Below, one piece after another: positions 17,921-26,927 of a DNA stretch of 64,000 bases. Numbering within the stretch: the first letter of the stretch is position 1; each line of letters opens with the position of its first letter. The position numbers were made by a program, and so were the translations under genes. Source of the stretch: Companilactobacillus sp. (GTDB taxonomy: Bacteria > Bacillota > Bacilli > Lactobacillales > Lactobacillaceae). The stretch is from positions 1,054,001-1,118,000 of the forward strand of contig NZ_JAKVLR010000001.1 in the NCBI RefSeq assembly GCF_022484265.1, read 5' to 3'. The notes beneath the pieces were generated by a model. It was not told the origin of the DNA. It made no database searches and saw only the letters and a program-made list of their open reading frames with translations.

Positions 17921-20173
17921 TTAGTTGGTGACTTTTGTGATTGGTGCAAATTCAGCCAATAATCGTTTGATGCCTTCATTATCAAAAGCTACATCAAGTT
18001 CAGCATTTTTGCCATCGCCAGTAACTTTGACAACAGTACCTTCTCCCCACTTCTTGTGGTTGACCTTATCGCCAATGTTCCAGCTGACGTTTTCAGCACC
18101 TTGAGCACCGGCAGCCTTGTTGGCTGTTGGTACTTTGTAACTCGAATGTAGAGCTGACTCGCGACGGCGTTTAGCAAACGGCAATTCTTTTTCTTTCAAT
18201 CTTGGCGATGCCATTGCACCAGCATTAGCATTGACCAAGTTCAAGTTCTCGTCGCCGATTTCATCAACGAAACGAGACATTTGATTGCTTTGGACACGGC
18301 CATAAAGCATCCGACTGTAAGCGTTAGTGATAAAAAGTTTTTTCTCAGCACGTGTGATACCAACGTATGCTAGACGGCGTTCTTCTTCCATGTCGTCTTC
18401 TTTCATCATTGAACGAGATGATGGGAAGATTCCTTCTTCCATCCCGACTAAGAATACGACTGGAAATTCCAAACCTTTGGCAGCATGCAAGGTCATCAAA
18501 GTGACTTCTTTTTGGTCTTCTTCTAGCTCATCTTGGTCGCTAGTTAGTGACAGATCAGTTAAGAATGAAGCCAACCGTGTTTCGTCAATTTCGTCGTCTG
18601 GCACGTAAGTCTGATCAAACTGTGTCGTAACAGTTTGCAATTCTTGAATATTTTCGATTCTAGTTTCAGATTCCAAATTGTTTTGTTTATGAAGATCATC
18701 CAGATAACCTGAATCATCCAGCAAGTCAGTCATCAATTCGTTCATTGATGAGTTCTCGCTTTCTTTAGCTAACTTAGTGATCATCGTGGCAAAATCACCA
18801 ATAGTTTTATTTTGCTTGCCACCAATTGGCGATAGATCAATGTTCAAAGACGCTTCAAGCAATGACCAATCATGTTCGTTAGCAAAAGTTTGAAGTTTGT
18901 CAATTGTTCCTGGTCCAATACCACGCTTAGGTGAATTGATGACACGTTGGAAACTCATAGAATCTTCTGGATTAGCTACTAAACGCAGATAGGCCAAGAT
19001 ATCTTTAATTTCCTTACGGTCATAGAACTTGTGACCACCAACAATCTTATAAGGAATATTCGACTGCATCAATTTCTCTTCGAATACACGAGATTGCGAG
19101 TTAGTCCGATAAAGAATTGCGTAATCGCCGTAATTGAAACCTTTAAGTAATAAATTCTTGATCTGTTCGATTACAAACAAGGCTTCGTCCGATTCATTTT
19201 GAGCACGATACAAGTCGATCTTGTCGCCTTGCTTGTTGTCAGTCCAAAGTTCCTTAGGCTTACGATTTTCGTTGTGACTAATAACTTTGTTAGCAGCATT
19301 CAAAATTGTTTGCGTAGAACGATAATTTTGTTCGAGCTTGATCGAAGTAGCTTCAGGATAGTCGTCTTCAAAGTCCATGATGTTCTTCATGTTAGCTCCA
19401 CGCCAGCCATAAATACTCTGGTCAGCATCACCAACAACACAGACATTACGATACTTAGCACCCAAGTGTTTAACCAACTTGTATTGAGCTTCATTAGTAT
19501 CCTGGTACTCATCAACGTGAATATATTGGAAACGGTCTTGATACTGTTCCAAAACTTCAGGATTCTTATCGAATAAAACGTTAGTCTGCATGATCAAGTC
19601 ATCAAAGTCCAAAGCTTGATTACGTTCCATTTCTTTTTCGTACAAGTCGTAACAAGTAGCAACTGTTTGTTCAAAAGGCGATTTCGCATTTTTAGCAAAT
19701 TCTGCCGGTCCTAACAAGTCATTTTTAGCATTACTGATTGCAGCTAAGATTGAACGCGGATCGTATTGCTTAGGATCAAGATTCATACGTTTCAAGATTT
19801 GCTTCATCAAAGTACGTTGTTCAGCGGGATCTGAGATCGTAAATGACTTAGAATAGCCGATCTTATCAATATCTCGACGTAAAATACGTACGCAAAGAGA
19901 ATGGAATGTCGATACCCAAACATCGTCGCCTTCTTCATCCAAAAGATTGCCGATACGTTCTTTCATTTCTTTGGCAGCCTTATTGGTAAATGTGATGGCT
20001 AGAACGTGCCATGGCATGACATTCTTTTCTTTGATCAGGTAAGCAACACGGTGGGTCAAAACTCGAGTCTTACCACTACCGGCACCAGCCATGATCAGCA
20101 AGGGACCTTCGGTCGCCTTAACGGCCTCTTGTTGTTCTGGATTTAATCCTTTTAATAAACTATCGTCTGACAT
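17921..20173 (-). CDS. pcrA: ATP-dependent DNA helicase PcrA
   Basis: Superfamily 1A 3'-5' helicase of 750 residues for repair and plasmid rolling-circle replication. AGAGSGKT (29-36), VDEYQDTN, QNYRST and LMTLHAAKGLEFP motifs are in order. The C-terminal region ends with a Tudor-like segment (GDKVNHKKWGEGTVV) that binds RNA polymerase in relatives. GGAG precedes the ATG. It heads the operon running to rlmD, and the upstream region holds two structured repeats. Confidence 0.96.
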   Translation of the reverse strand: MSDDSLLKGLNPEQQEAVKATEGPLLIMAGAGSGKTRVLTHRVAYLIKEKNVMPWHVLAITFTNKAAKEMKERIGNLLDEEGDDVWVSTFHSLCVRILRRDIDKIGYSKSFTISDPAEQRTLMKQILKRMNLDPKQYDPRSILAAISNAKNDLLGPAEFAKNAKSPFEQTVATCYDLYEKEMERNQALDFDDLIMQTNVLFDKNPEVLEQYQDRFQYIHVDEYQDTNEAQYKLVKHLGAKYRNVCVVGDADQSIYGWRGANMKNIMDFEDDYPEATSIKLEQNYRSTQTILNAANKVISHNENRKPKELWTDNKQGDKIDLYRAQNESDEALFVIEQIKNLLLKGFNYGDYAILYRTNSQSRVFEEKLMQSNIPYKIVGGHKFYDRKEIKDILAYLRLVANPEDSMSFQRVINSPKRGIGPGTIDKLQTFANEHDWSLLEASLNIDLSPIGGKQNKTIGDFATMITKLAKESENSSMNELMTDLLDDSGYLDDLHKQNNLESETRIENIQELQTVTTQFDQTYVPDDEIDETRLASFLTDLSLTSDQDELEEDQKEVTLMTLHAAKGLEFPVVFLVGMEEGIFPSSRSMMKEDDMEEERRLAYVGITRAEKKLFITNAYSRMLYGRVQSNQMSRFVDEIGDENLNLVNANAGAMASPRLKEKELPFAKRRRESALHSSYKVPTANKAAGAQGAENVSWNIGDKVNHKKWGEGTVVKVTGDGKNAELDVAFDNEGIKRLLAEFAPITKVTN

Positions 20174-20304
20174 TAATAACTCTCCAAATCCTTATTAAAT
20201 CAACATTTTCACGAAAAAACATTCACTTAATATTGTAGCAAATATTCGCATCTTTTAATACTAACACGAACAGTTGTTTTCGTTTTCATTTTTGTGGATA
20301 GTTC

Positions 20305-20480
20305 ACTGCCGCTTCCGGGAGGAGATATCTTATCGGCTCTGGATCGTGGTGGACACGACTTGAAGCTCCCCGACTTCGTCGCCGATCTCCAAGCTCGGTC
20401 TTTCAGTAAGTCGGAAGACCTTTTCCGACTAACTGAAATTTCACCACTGAGGCCGAACGATATTTCCTCCCTCCAGCTAG
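20305..20480 (-). repeat. structured repeat, copy E
   Basis: Read on the minus strand, GGAGGGAGGAAATATCG at the head pairs with the tail segment CGATAAGATATCTCCTCC. The core CCTCAGTGGTG pairs with CACCACGATCCAGAG. Arm 1 (20401-20438) is a long hairpin, TTTCAGTTAGTCGGAA with TTCCGACTTACTGAAA, broken only by the TTA/TTA step. Arm 2 lies at about 20359-20393. It is head-to-head with copy B. Confidence 0.75.
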
Positions 20481-20691
20481 TATCCATTACCCAAATCGAT
20501 TCAAAAGTGTATCTAAAACCGTTTTGGAAGGCAGACATATGCAATATAGACTATCGATTCAAGTTTTGAGTTAAACTTCTACTCGCACTTCGTGCATCGA
20601 AAACACGTTCACTCAAATCAGAAGTGAGCCGACTGATTTACATTCTTGAGCAACAAATATCGCATTCTCTTTTTCAAATATATTTAGAGAA

Positions 20692-20890
20692 TTTGACGTA
20701 ACTATATTTAGACGGAGGACAGAAATCGATGCCCGGCTCAGTAGGGAAGTTGTCCTTGGCTGGCGATGACGCCAGCTTAGGACAAGAGGCAGCTTTGAGA
20801 TGTTTTCGGTCTGTGAAAATAGCTCAAAGTGTCTCCCCTACGTTCCAGACGAAAGGCAATCGATTTCCGTCCGGAGTCGGCCCGCATACC
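20692..20890 (+). repeat. structured repeat, copy B
   Basis: Almost identical to copy D at 44957-45166. Head TTTAGAGAATTTGACGTAAC and TTTAGACGG; outer stem 20711-20733 with 20855-20878; core AGTAGGG with CCCTACG; arm 1 at 20750-20785 and arm 2 at 20793-20829; tail GTCGGCCCGCATACC. Homology with copy D begins already at about 20661. Confidence 0.85.
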
Positions 20891-20965
20891 ACCAACAAAA
20901 CATTCTTAAACCTCAAAACACAAAAAAGCCTCAAGCAAAGAATCCCCTGCTCAAGACCTAATTAA

Positions 20966-22261
20966 TTACTCTAATCCCACACGCTTGAAAATATCATCCA
21001 CGTGCTTCAAGTGCCAATGATAATCAAAGGCATCATCGAGTTGTTCTTTTGTTAAATTATCAGTCACTCTTGAATCTTGTTCCAATAATGTTCTGAAGTC
21101 TTTTCCTTCATCCCATACCTTAGCCGTCAAAGGTTGCACGATATCGTAAGCAGCTTCACGACTTAGTCCAGACTCAACCAACTTCAACAATACACGTTGC
21201 GAGTAGATCAAACCGTGTGTAATGTTCATGTTTTCTTTCATCTTGTCTGGGAACACTGTTAGATCCTTAGTGATCTTAGTAAATCTAGTTAAAATGTAAT
21301 CTAATAGTTCAGTTGTATCTGGAATGATAATTCTTTCAGCTGATGAATGTGAGATATCACGTTCATGCCATAGTGGAATATCTTCCATTGCTGTTAAGGC
21401 GTGGCCACGAATTACACGTGCTAAACCTGTAACGTTTTCTGAACCGATTGGGTTACGTTTGTGTGGCATTGCTGATGAACCTTTTTGTCCGGCTGCGAAG
21501 TATTCTTCGGCTTCACGGACTTCAGTTCTTTGCAAATGACGTACTTCAAGTGCAAAACGTTCAATTGAAGTAGCGATAATTGCCATGGTTGTAATGTATT
21601 CAGCATGCAAGTCACGTGGAAGTACTTGTGTTGAAACTTCTTGGGCACGGATGCCTAGTTGGTTGCAGACAAATGCTTCTACTTCTGGTGGAACGTTAGC
21701 AAAACTACCTACAGCACCACTAATTTTTCCAGCTTCAACACCCTTTGCAGCGTGGTCGAAGCGTTCGATATCACGTTTGATCTCTGAGTACCAGTTAGCC
21801 AATACTAAACCAAATGTTGTTGGTTCAGCGTGAACTCCGTGAGTACGTCCGATCATAACTGTATCTTTATATTCAATTGCTTTGTTCTTAACTACTTCGA
21901 GGAATGTATCGAGATCTTCTCGAATAATGTCGTTAGCTTGCCTCATCAAATATCCATAAGCAGTGTCAACAACGTCAGTTGATGTCAAACCAAAGTGAAC
22001 CCATTTCTTTTCTTCGCCTAGTGAACGTGAAACGTCACGCGTAAAGGCAACTACATCGTGCTTAGTATCTTTTTCGATCTCAGCAATTTCTGCAACGTCA
22101 AACTTTGCGTTTTCAGCAATCTTTTTCACGTCTTCAGCAGGAATTTCACCAAGCTTGCTCCAAGCCTCGCAAGAAGCAATTTCTACTTCTAGCCAAGCTT
22201 GAAATTTATTTTGATCAGTCCAAATGGGCTTCATTTTTGGGGTCACATATCTGTCAATCAT
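20966..22261 (-). CDS. purB: adenylosuccinate lyase
   Basis: Enzyme of 431 residues that cleaves SAICAR in IMP synthesis and adenylosuccinate in AMP synthesis. The fumarase-superfamily signature GSSAMPHKRNP is at 261-271 with catalytic Ser263, and GRTHGVHAEP (138-147) carries catalytic His141. Length is normal. It lies three bases after the purK-like gene, in one unit with xpt. Confidence 0.96.
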   Translation of the reverse strand: MIDRYVTPKMKPIWTDQNKFQAWLEVEIASCEAWSKLGEIPAEDVKKIAENAKFDVAEIAEIEKDTKHDVVAFTRDVSRSLGEEKKWVHFGLTSTDVVDTAYGYLMRQANDIIREDLDTFLEVVKNKAIEYKDTVMIGRTHGVHAEPTTFGLVLANWYSEIKRDIERFDHAAKGVEAGKISGAVGSFANVPPEVEAFVCNQLGIRAQEVSTQVLPRDLHAEYITTMAIIATSIERFALEVRHLQRTEVREAEEYFAAGQKGSSAMPHKRNPIGSENVTGLARVIRGHALTAMEDIPLWHERDISHSSAERIIIPDTTELLDYILTRFTKITKDLTVFPDKMKENMNITHGLIYSQRVLLKLVESGLSREAAYDIVQPLTAKVWDEGKDFRTLLEQDSRVTDNLTKEQLDDAFDYHWHLKHVDDIFKRVGLE

Positions 22262-22264
22262 ACT

Positions 22265-23395
22265 TTACTCTACTCTCCAAATCTTAGTTGATTGAATGTC
22301 CTGCTTGAGACTCTCGACACTATCTCCGACCAAAGAAATATAGCCGACATCTCGTGCAGGTTCATTCTTAGCTTTGAAACCAGTGTAGTAGTTAAATTTC
22401 CATTGTGCTTTTTCTTGCAATAGATCTAAACTCTGTGGCAGTATTCCTTCAACAATTTTGAGGATAGCAGTATCAACTAATGGATAAATCTCTGGTATTG
22501 GCCAGTCGCAAATAGCTCGAATATGGAGCTCAAATTGCGAGATACCAGTAGCCTCCTGATAAACGTTGGCTGCATAATCGATCCCTGGAAAAATACTTTT
22601 GACGTACAAAACGTCAGTTTGAGACAAAATAAATCCTATACCAAAAATTCCAACGTAGTCAATATTTTGAGCCACTTGTATAGCAACACGTTGCATCTCG
22701 GCCTCGATTGCTGGATCGTTCTTCTTAGCAATATAGGCACTCATCAAGTGGGTCCCGTCATAAACTTCGTGGATCATTGGAAAAGTATGGAGCTTGCCGT
22801 TCTTGCTTTTACTGACCATAATTGAAAATTCGGCCTTAGTATCGATCCAAGCTTCCAGAATATAGGTGCCATTTTTAAGCAGGTCCTGGACGTTTTTGAC
22901 GTCTTCTTCATTGTACATGATATGACGTTTCAGTAGGTCCTGATTTTTTTGAATTGGCTTGATCATACATGGGAAACCAATTTCTTTAACGGCTTTTTGA
23001 ATGTCATTTACTGTGACAATTGAAAAAAATGGCGGAACATTAATATTTAAATCATTTAAAAATGTTCGTTCAATATAGCGGTCTTGAGCGATTCCCAAAA
23101 GTTCAGACCCTTGGGCAACATTGTACTTTTTGCTCAGATCTTCAAGAAGGTGGCTATCAAAATCGTCATCCATATAAAGCATGATATCGCTGCGGTGACC
23201 CAATTCGTTTAAGTTTTCGAGGCTTTGAAGCTCGCCAACTAAAAAGCTGTCAGCTGCTTGAGTTGCGATATCGTCAGGTTGATCCGTCAAAAGGACCGTT
23301 CGAAATCCCATTCTCTTAGCTTCTAACTCAAACAAATATGTTTCACTGCCACCGCCGATAATTCCTATTGTTTTACCAGGTGCAATAAAAGTCAT
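22265..23395 (-). CDS. purK: divergent PurK-like ATP-grasp protein
   Basis: ATP-grasp protein of 376 residues matching PurK (5-carboxyaminoimidazole ribonucleotide synthase) in length, domain order and place before purB. The ATP-grasp core is visible (CMIKPI, ILEAWID, VGIFGIGFILSQTDVLYV). The PurK signatures are eroded: the dinucleotide-like loop expected as GGGQLGRM reads GGGSETYLF, and the usual APRPHNSGH segment reads FPGIDYAAN, although SQFELHIRA after it is kept. It may be a weak, altered or inactive PurK. Whether another purK exists elsewhere is unknown. Confidence 0.75.
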   Translation of the reverse strand: MTFIAPGKTIGIIGGGSETYLFELEAKRMGFRTVLLTDQPDDIATQAADSFLVGELQSLENLNELGHRSDIMLYMDDDFDSHLLEDLSKKYNVAQGSELLGIAQDRYIERTFLNDLNINVPPFFSIVTVNDIQKAVKEIGFPCMIKPIQKNQDLLKRHIMYNEEDVKNVQDLLKNGTYILEAWIDTKAEFSIMVSKSKNGKLHTFPMIHEVYDGTHLMSAYIAKKNDPAIEAEMQRVAIQVAQNIDYVGIFGIGFILSQTDVLYVKSIFPGIDYAANVYQEATGISQFELHIRAICDWPIPEIYPLVDTAILKIVEGILPQSLDLLQEKAQWKFNYYTGFKAKNEPARDVGYISLVGDSVESLKQDIQSTKIWRVE

Positions 23396-23414
23396 AACTC
23401 CACCTTCCTAAAAA

Positions 23415-23996
23415 TTAGTCTTGCTCTGGTTGAAAGACTACGTGACCGTCTTCAAACGCTTTGATACGTGCCAAAGAGTATACTGGGATTTTCTCTTTGT
23501 CGATCAATTGTCTTCCCTTTTGGAATGACTTCTCGATCACGATACCAATACCAACTAAATCTGCTTTTGCATCGTCGATGATTGTACTTAATCCGTTGAC
23601 TGCTTGACCATTAGCCAAGAAATCATCAATGATCAAAACCTTGTCGTCAGCTGATAAATATTTTTTGGAGATACTGATGTGATTAGAAGTTTTCTTGGTA
23701 AATGAATAAACTTCAGATGTATATAAGTCATCTTTGAGCGTTACTGATTTGTGCTTTCTGGCAAATACAACTGGAACTTTGAACTGCAATCCAGTCATAA
23801 CTGCTGGTGCGATACCTGATGATTCAACAGTTAGAATTTTAGTAACTCCGGCATCTTTGAAATGGTTATAAAATTCTTCGCCCATTTTTTCCATCAAAAC
23901 GGGGTCGATCTGATGATTTAAAAAGCTATCTACTTTCAAAACATCTTTGCCAATTACTCGACCATCTTTATTGATTCTTTCTTCTAATTCCCTCAC
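23415..23996 (-). CDS. xpt: xanthine phosphoribosyltransferase
   Basis: Purine-salvage enzyme of 193 residues converting xanthine and PRPP to XMP. The PRPP-binding loop VLIIDDFLANGQAV is at 120-133 and ILTVESSGIAPA (54-65) is the purine-side conserved segment. Typical Xpt length. It heads the xpt-purK-purB unit. I found no purine riboswitch in the 50 bases upstream. Confidence 0.94.
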   Translation of the reverse strand: MRELEERINKDGRVIGKDVLKVDSFLNHQIDPVLMEKMGEEFYNHFKDAGVTKILTVESSGIAPAVMTGLQFKVPVVFARKHKSVTLKDDLYTSEVYSFTKKTSNHISISKKYLSADDKVLIIDDFLANGQAVNGLSTIIDDAKADLVGIGIVIEKSFQKGRQLIDKEKIPVYSLARIKAFEDGHVVFQPEQD

Positions 23997-24048
23997 GATT
24001 TATCTCCCATCATTTTTAATATAAATCTTATCATAAAAAGTGGCGTCA

Positions 24049-24690
24049 TTACTTGATTCCTTGGTCATATTTCATTAAATCGTACTTTTGAATCACATGG
24101 ATGATTTTTGTGGTGTAACCTGGATCAGTCGCATAGCCATCAGTTTGAAGCGATACTGCTGCTTCGATGTAATCCTTTGAACTGATAACTTGCTGATATT
24201 GTGCAGAATTCCAAGTAGTTCCGTTCACTAACAAAAGCGCATGGTCTTTCATCGACTCACGGTAATCGCTGTATGATCGAAAACGCCCATTGATCGTGAC
24301 CCACTGACCGTCAGTATATTCTCTAGTTTGCAAAACAACTGTATTGCTCGGGTCTTCACCCTTGATACCAAAATAGTTGTTGTACTTGCTAGCTAACGTA
24401 CTATTGCCCCAGTCACTTTCAAGAATTGCTTGTCCGATCGTGATACTTGGGAGCACACCATATTGATGACCTAATTCGATTGCTTCAGGAGCTACTTTCT
24501 TAATGAAAGCATTATGCTCTTTAGCAACCAGATTTGAGGCATCATCTCGTTGTTGGTGCTGCTGATAAGTTCGATATCCAAAGAAACCTAGTACTAGCAC
24601 TACCAGCACCGCAACGATCATGTAAATATTCTGATTTGAATTCTTTCTACGCCGTCTGCGACGAGGTTTTGTTCTCTTTTTTTGTGGCAA
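24049..24690 (-). CDS. membrane-anchored glucosaminidase-type peptidoglycan hydrolase (GH73)
   Basis: Cell-wall hydrolase of 213 residues. A very basic N-terminus (about 4-16) precedes one membrane segment (22-39), giving a type II orientation with the catalytic domain outside. The GH73 catalytic Glu is in AILESDWGN (Glu91), followed by YNNYFGIKG and the YRSYSDYRESMKDHA segment. There is no wall-binding repeat, so it is the minimal form. Probably acts in wall turnover. Confidence 0.9.
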   Translation of the reverse strand: MPQKKRTKPRRRRRRKNSNQNIYMIVAVLVVLVLGFFGYRTYQQHQQRDDASNLVAKEHNAFIKKVAPEAIELGHQYGVLPSITIGQAILESDWGNSTLASKYNNYFGIKGEDPSNTVVLQTREYTDGQWVTINGRFRSYSDYRESMKDHALLLVNGTTWNSAQYQQVISSKDYIEAAVSLQTDGYATDPGYTTKIIHVIQKYDLMKYDQGIK

Positions 24691-24886
24691 CTGATTAATT
24701 CCTTAGATTATTTAGTGATTATTATAACGTAGTCATTTCTAAATTTTGAGTTTTCTATTTTTTGTAGTTAAAGTTTAATATTTAGTTGGTTCCGATTTTG
24801 AGAATAATACATCGCCAATAAGAAAGCGAATATTATTTAACTTTATTTTTAGAAACGCATCTTAACCTGATGAAATTTTGGATATT

Positions 24887-24916
24887 AAAAAAGCCAACTC
24901 TTACGAGTTGGCTTTC
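24887..24916 (-). terminator. terminator after csp
   Basis: A perfect 11-bp stem (24890-24900 with 24905-24915) is followed on the minus strand by a T run. Confidence 0.9.
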
Positions 24917-24930
24917 CCTTATTGTTTTAA

Positions 24931-25131
24931 TTAGTTTTTAACAACGTTTGAAGCTTGTGGTCCACGGTCGCTGTCTTCGATATCGAATGTAACAGATTGA
25001 CCTTCTTCCAAAGTCTTGTAACCGTCACCTTGGATTGCTGAGAAGTGAACGAATACGTCACTACCATCTTCGCGTGTAATAAAACCATAGCCTTTTTCGG
25101 CGTTAAACCATTTAACTGTTCCTTGTTCCAT
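24931..25131 (-). CDS. cspA: cold-shock protein
   Basis: Single-domain nucleic-acid chaperone of 66 residues. RNP1 reads KGYGFI and RNP2 reads VFVHF; the C-terminus GPQASNVVKN is standard. It binds single-stranded RNA or DNA and melts secondary structure. AGGAGG precedes the ATG. The terminator is directly downstream, so the gene is monocistronic. Confidence 0.96.
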   Translation of the reverse strand: MEQGTVKWFNAEKGYGFITREDGSDVFVHFSAIQGDGYKTLEEGQSVTFDIEDSDRGPQASNVVKN

Positions 25132-25495
25132 CAGACTATTCCTCCTGATAACTAATATTTGTGCATTATCTCGTGGTACTTATGGAAATAGTCCTGAAAC
25201 CATTTGACCCATTGCCCATTCAAAAATACAACTATTATATTAACATTCTTACAAAATTATTACAATCAGAAAACAGGATAAAATTAAACTTTTATCGCGT
25301 TTTATCATATAAATTTAATTATTAAAGCTAAACATTTTGATAACAATTGAACAGGCTTTCAAAATAAATTGAATGCCCTTTCAGTCATATTTAACTCACT
25401 TAATATGCTAGAGTGTATTTGTTGGATTGTCAAAAATATCAACTACTTCTTTTTTTCGATATTTTTAAACAATATATTATTTTGGGGAGATCATC
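25132..25495. promoter_or_regulatory. divergent intergenic region between csp and a membrane protein gene
   Basis: No gene is visible in these 364 bases. The part next to csp is likely its promoter and a leader. Before the plus-strand gene there is a perfect 9-bp inverted repeat, AAAAATATC at 25432-25440 and GATATTTTT at 25458-25466, then AT-rich sequence and GGGGAGATCATC ahead of the GTG. The inverted repeat may be an operator or a leader hairpin. Confidence 0.4.
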
Positions 25496-26884
25496 GTGAC
25501 AAGAAAAGTTAACCTATTTTTTTACACAGTGATTTTTATAATATTTGGATTGATCGGTTACTGGATGCCCCTTTTGGGAGACGATTTAAATTGGGGCAGC
25601 TTCTTTGGGTTACATTACATCCCTTGGGGTATCTTCTTAAAATATGATGGTAGATATCTCGGCGACCTGTTAGTCATCGGTATGACCAAGTTTCGCCCGC
25701 TAGCATTTCTAGCTTACGGATTATTCATGACCTTGATCGTTTATTTAGTCCAAAAGATCCGTGATACCGTTGCTCCGAATAAAAAGCTGAATCTTACTGC
25801 TGCCACTTTGACGACGATCTTTATTTTGATCATGCCGAAACTGATTTTTAAACAAATTCTCGGCTGGCATTCAGGTTTTGCTAATTATGTCCCATCGGTA
25901 ATTTTTCCATTATTCTTTCTATATTTAATTCTTAAAAATTATGATTCAAAAGATTCAAATTACTCTAAAAAAATTCAATATTGGTTGCTAGCTGCATCGC
26001 TGTTTGCACAATTTTTTGCCGAACATATTACAATTTTGAACGTGATCAATATCATTGTAGTTTACGGATTCTTCTTAAAACATTTCAACGAAAACTTCCA
26101 AAAAATCCTGCAAATGATATTTATCGGTAATCTGACCGGAGCCTTCCTAATGTTCATCAATGGCGCCTATGTTAATTTAATCGTTGGTCATGACAAGTAT
26201 CGCTCGATCAAATCTGCCGGTTCCACGAACTTATTCCGCTACTTAGATAAAACTTTTTCCCAATCGCAAATTCACGAATTTTATTGGCTGGCACTATTTT
26301 TTACAATCTTTACGATTCTGTTGACGCTACGGATCAATAATAAGAAATTAAAGATCATGAATATCTCGCTTTTGCTTTCGGCAATCCTGGCAATTGCCCC
26401 ATTTATCATTGTTTCACCCTTTGGTTCACGCTGCATGTTTGCAAGCTATGTCTTTTTGATCACGATCCTGATCATTAATTTGGATGGACTGATAACGCCA
26501 TTGTATCGTCGAATACTCCCAGTATTGCTAGTCTTGATGGTAATTTTAGGTATCAGAATGGATGCCATTTCTCACAGCTACGGCAACACGTACTATTGGA
26601 AAGTTCAGTATTCTCGCTATCAAAACCATGCTCCGACTCCTAGAAACGTTCATTTCATGCTGCAATACCGAGATACCAAATATATTTGGATCAACGGGCC
26701 TACTCAAGACGATTACAATTTTGATCTACTCTATGCCAAGCATCCCGAAAGAACGAAGATTCCAGTTTCCTACCAAGACTGGACTAGTGCTATGAATTCT
26801 CTTCATGGCAAATCATTTAAAAATCAACATGATTACTTAAAAGCTTTTGATGAAAAAATTATTCAGATCCAAAAAAAGCGTTAA
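25496..26884 (+). CDS. polytopic membrane protein, DUF6056-like
   Basis: Integral membrane protein of 462 residues with about ten to eleven hydrophobic segments. The GTG start follows GGGGAGATCATC. After the first segment comes an acidic GDDLNWGS loop, then YDGRYLGD in the second loop, a pattern shared with the 30.5-31.8 kb gene (TADDYVYRF and WNGRFVAHT) and with glycosyltransferase-like GT-C membrane proteins. The C-terminal 90 residues form a soluble domain. A role in envelope polymer or glycolipid handling is plausible but unproven. Confidence 0.75.
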   Translation: MTRKVNLFFYTVIFIIFGLIGYWMPLLGDDLNWGSFFGLHYIPWGIFLKYDGRYLGDLLVIGMTKFRPLAFLAYGLFMTLIVYLVQKIRDTVAPNKKLNLTAATLTTIFILIMPKLIFKQILGWHSGFANYVPSVIFPLFFLYLILKNYDSKDSNYSKKIQYWLLAASLFAQFFAEHITILNVINIIVVYGFFLKHFNENFQKILQMIFIGNLTGAFLMFINGAYVNLIVGHDKYRSIKSAGSTNLFRYLDKTFSQSQIHEFYWLALFFTIFTILLTLRINNKKLKIMNISLLLSAILAIAPFIIVSPFGSRCMFASYVFLITILIINLDGLITPLYRRILPVLLVLMVILGIRMDAISHSYGNTYYWKVQYSRYQNHAPTPRNVHFMLQYRDTKYIWINGPTQDDYNFDLLYAKHPERTKIPVSYQDWTSAMNSLHGKSFKNQHDYLKAFDEKIIQIQKKR

Positions 26885-26917
26885 AAAAACACACTTCTTG
26901 ATGAAGTGTGTTTTTTA
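26883..26917. terminator. bidirectional terminator between the membrane protein gene and rbsK
   Basis: AAACACACTTC pairs with GAAGTGTGTTT around a TTGAT loop, with A and T runs on either side. It serves both convergent genes. Confidence 0.9.
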
Positions 26918-26927
26918 ATATCTGATG

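Noticed and set aside
20227..20569. Overlapping frames on both strands across repeat copy E
   Set aside because: They are products of the long inverted repeat and lack ribosome sites.
20729..20965. Plus-strand frame of 78 residues inside repeat copy B, with a near-identical frame in copy D at 45001-45237
   Set aside because: No ribosome site, and differences between copies follow the base pairing of the repeat rather than codons; the frames diverge right after the repeat ends.
23997..24048. Purine riboswitch before xpt
   Set aside because: The gap is too short and has none of the conserved loop sequences.
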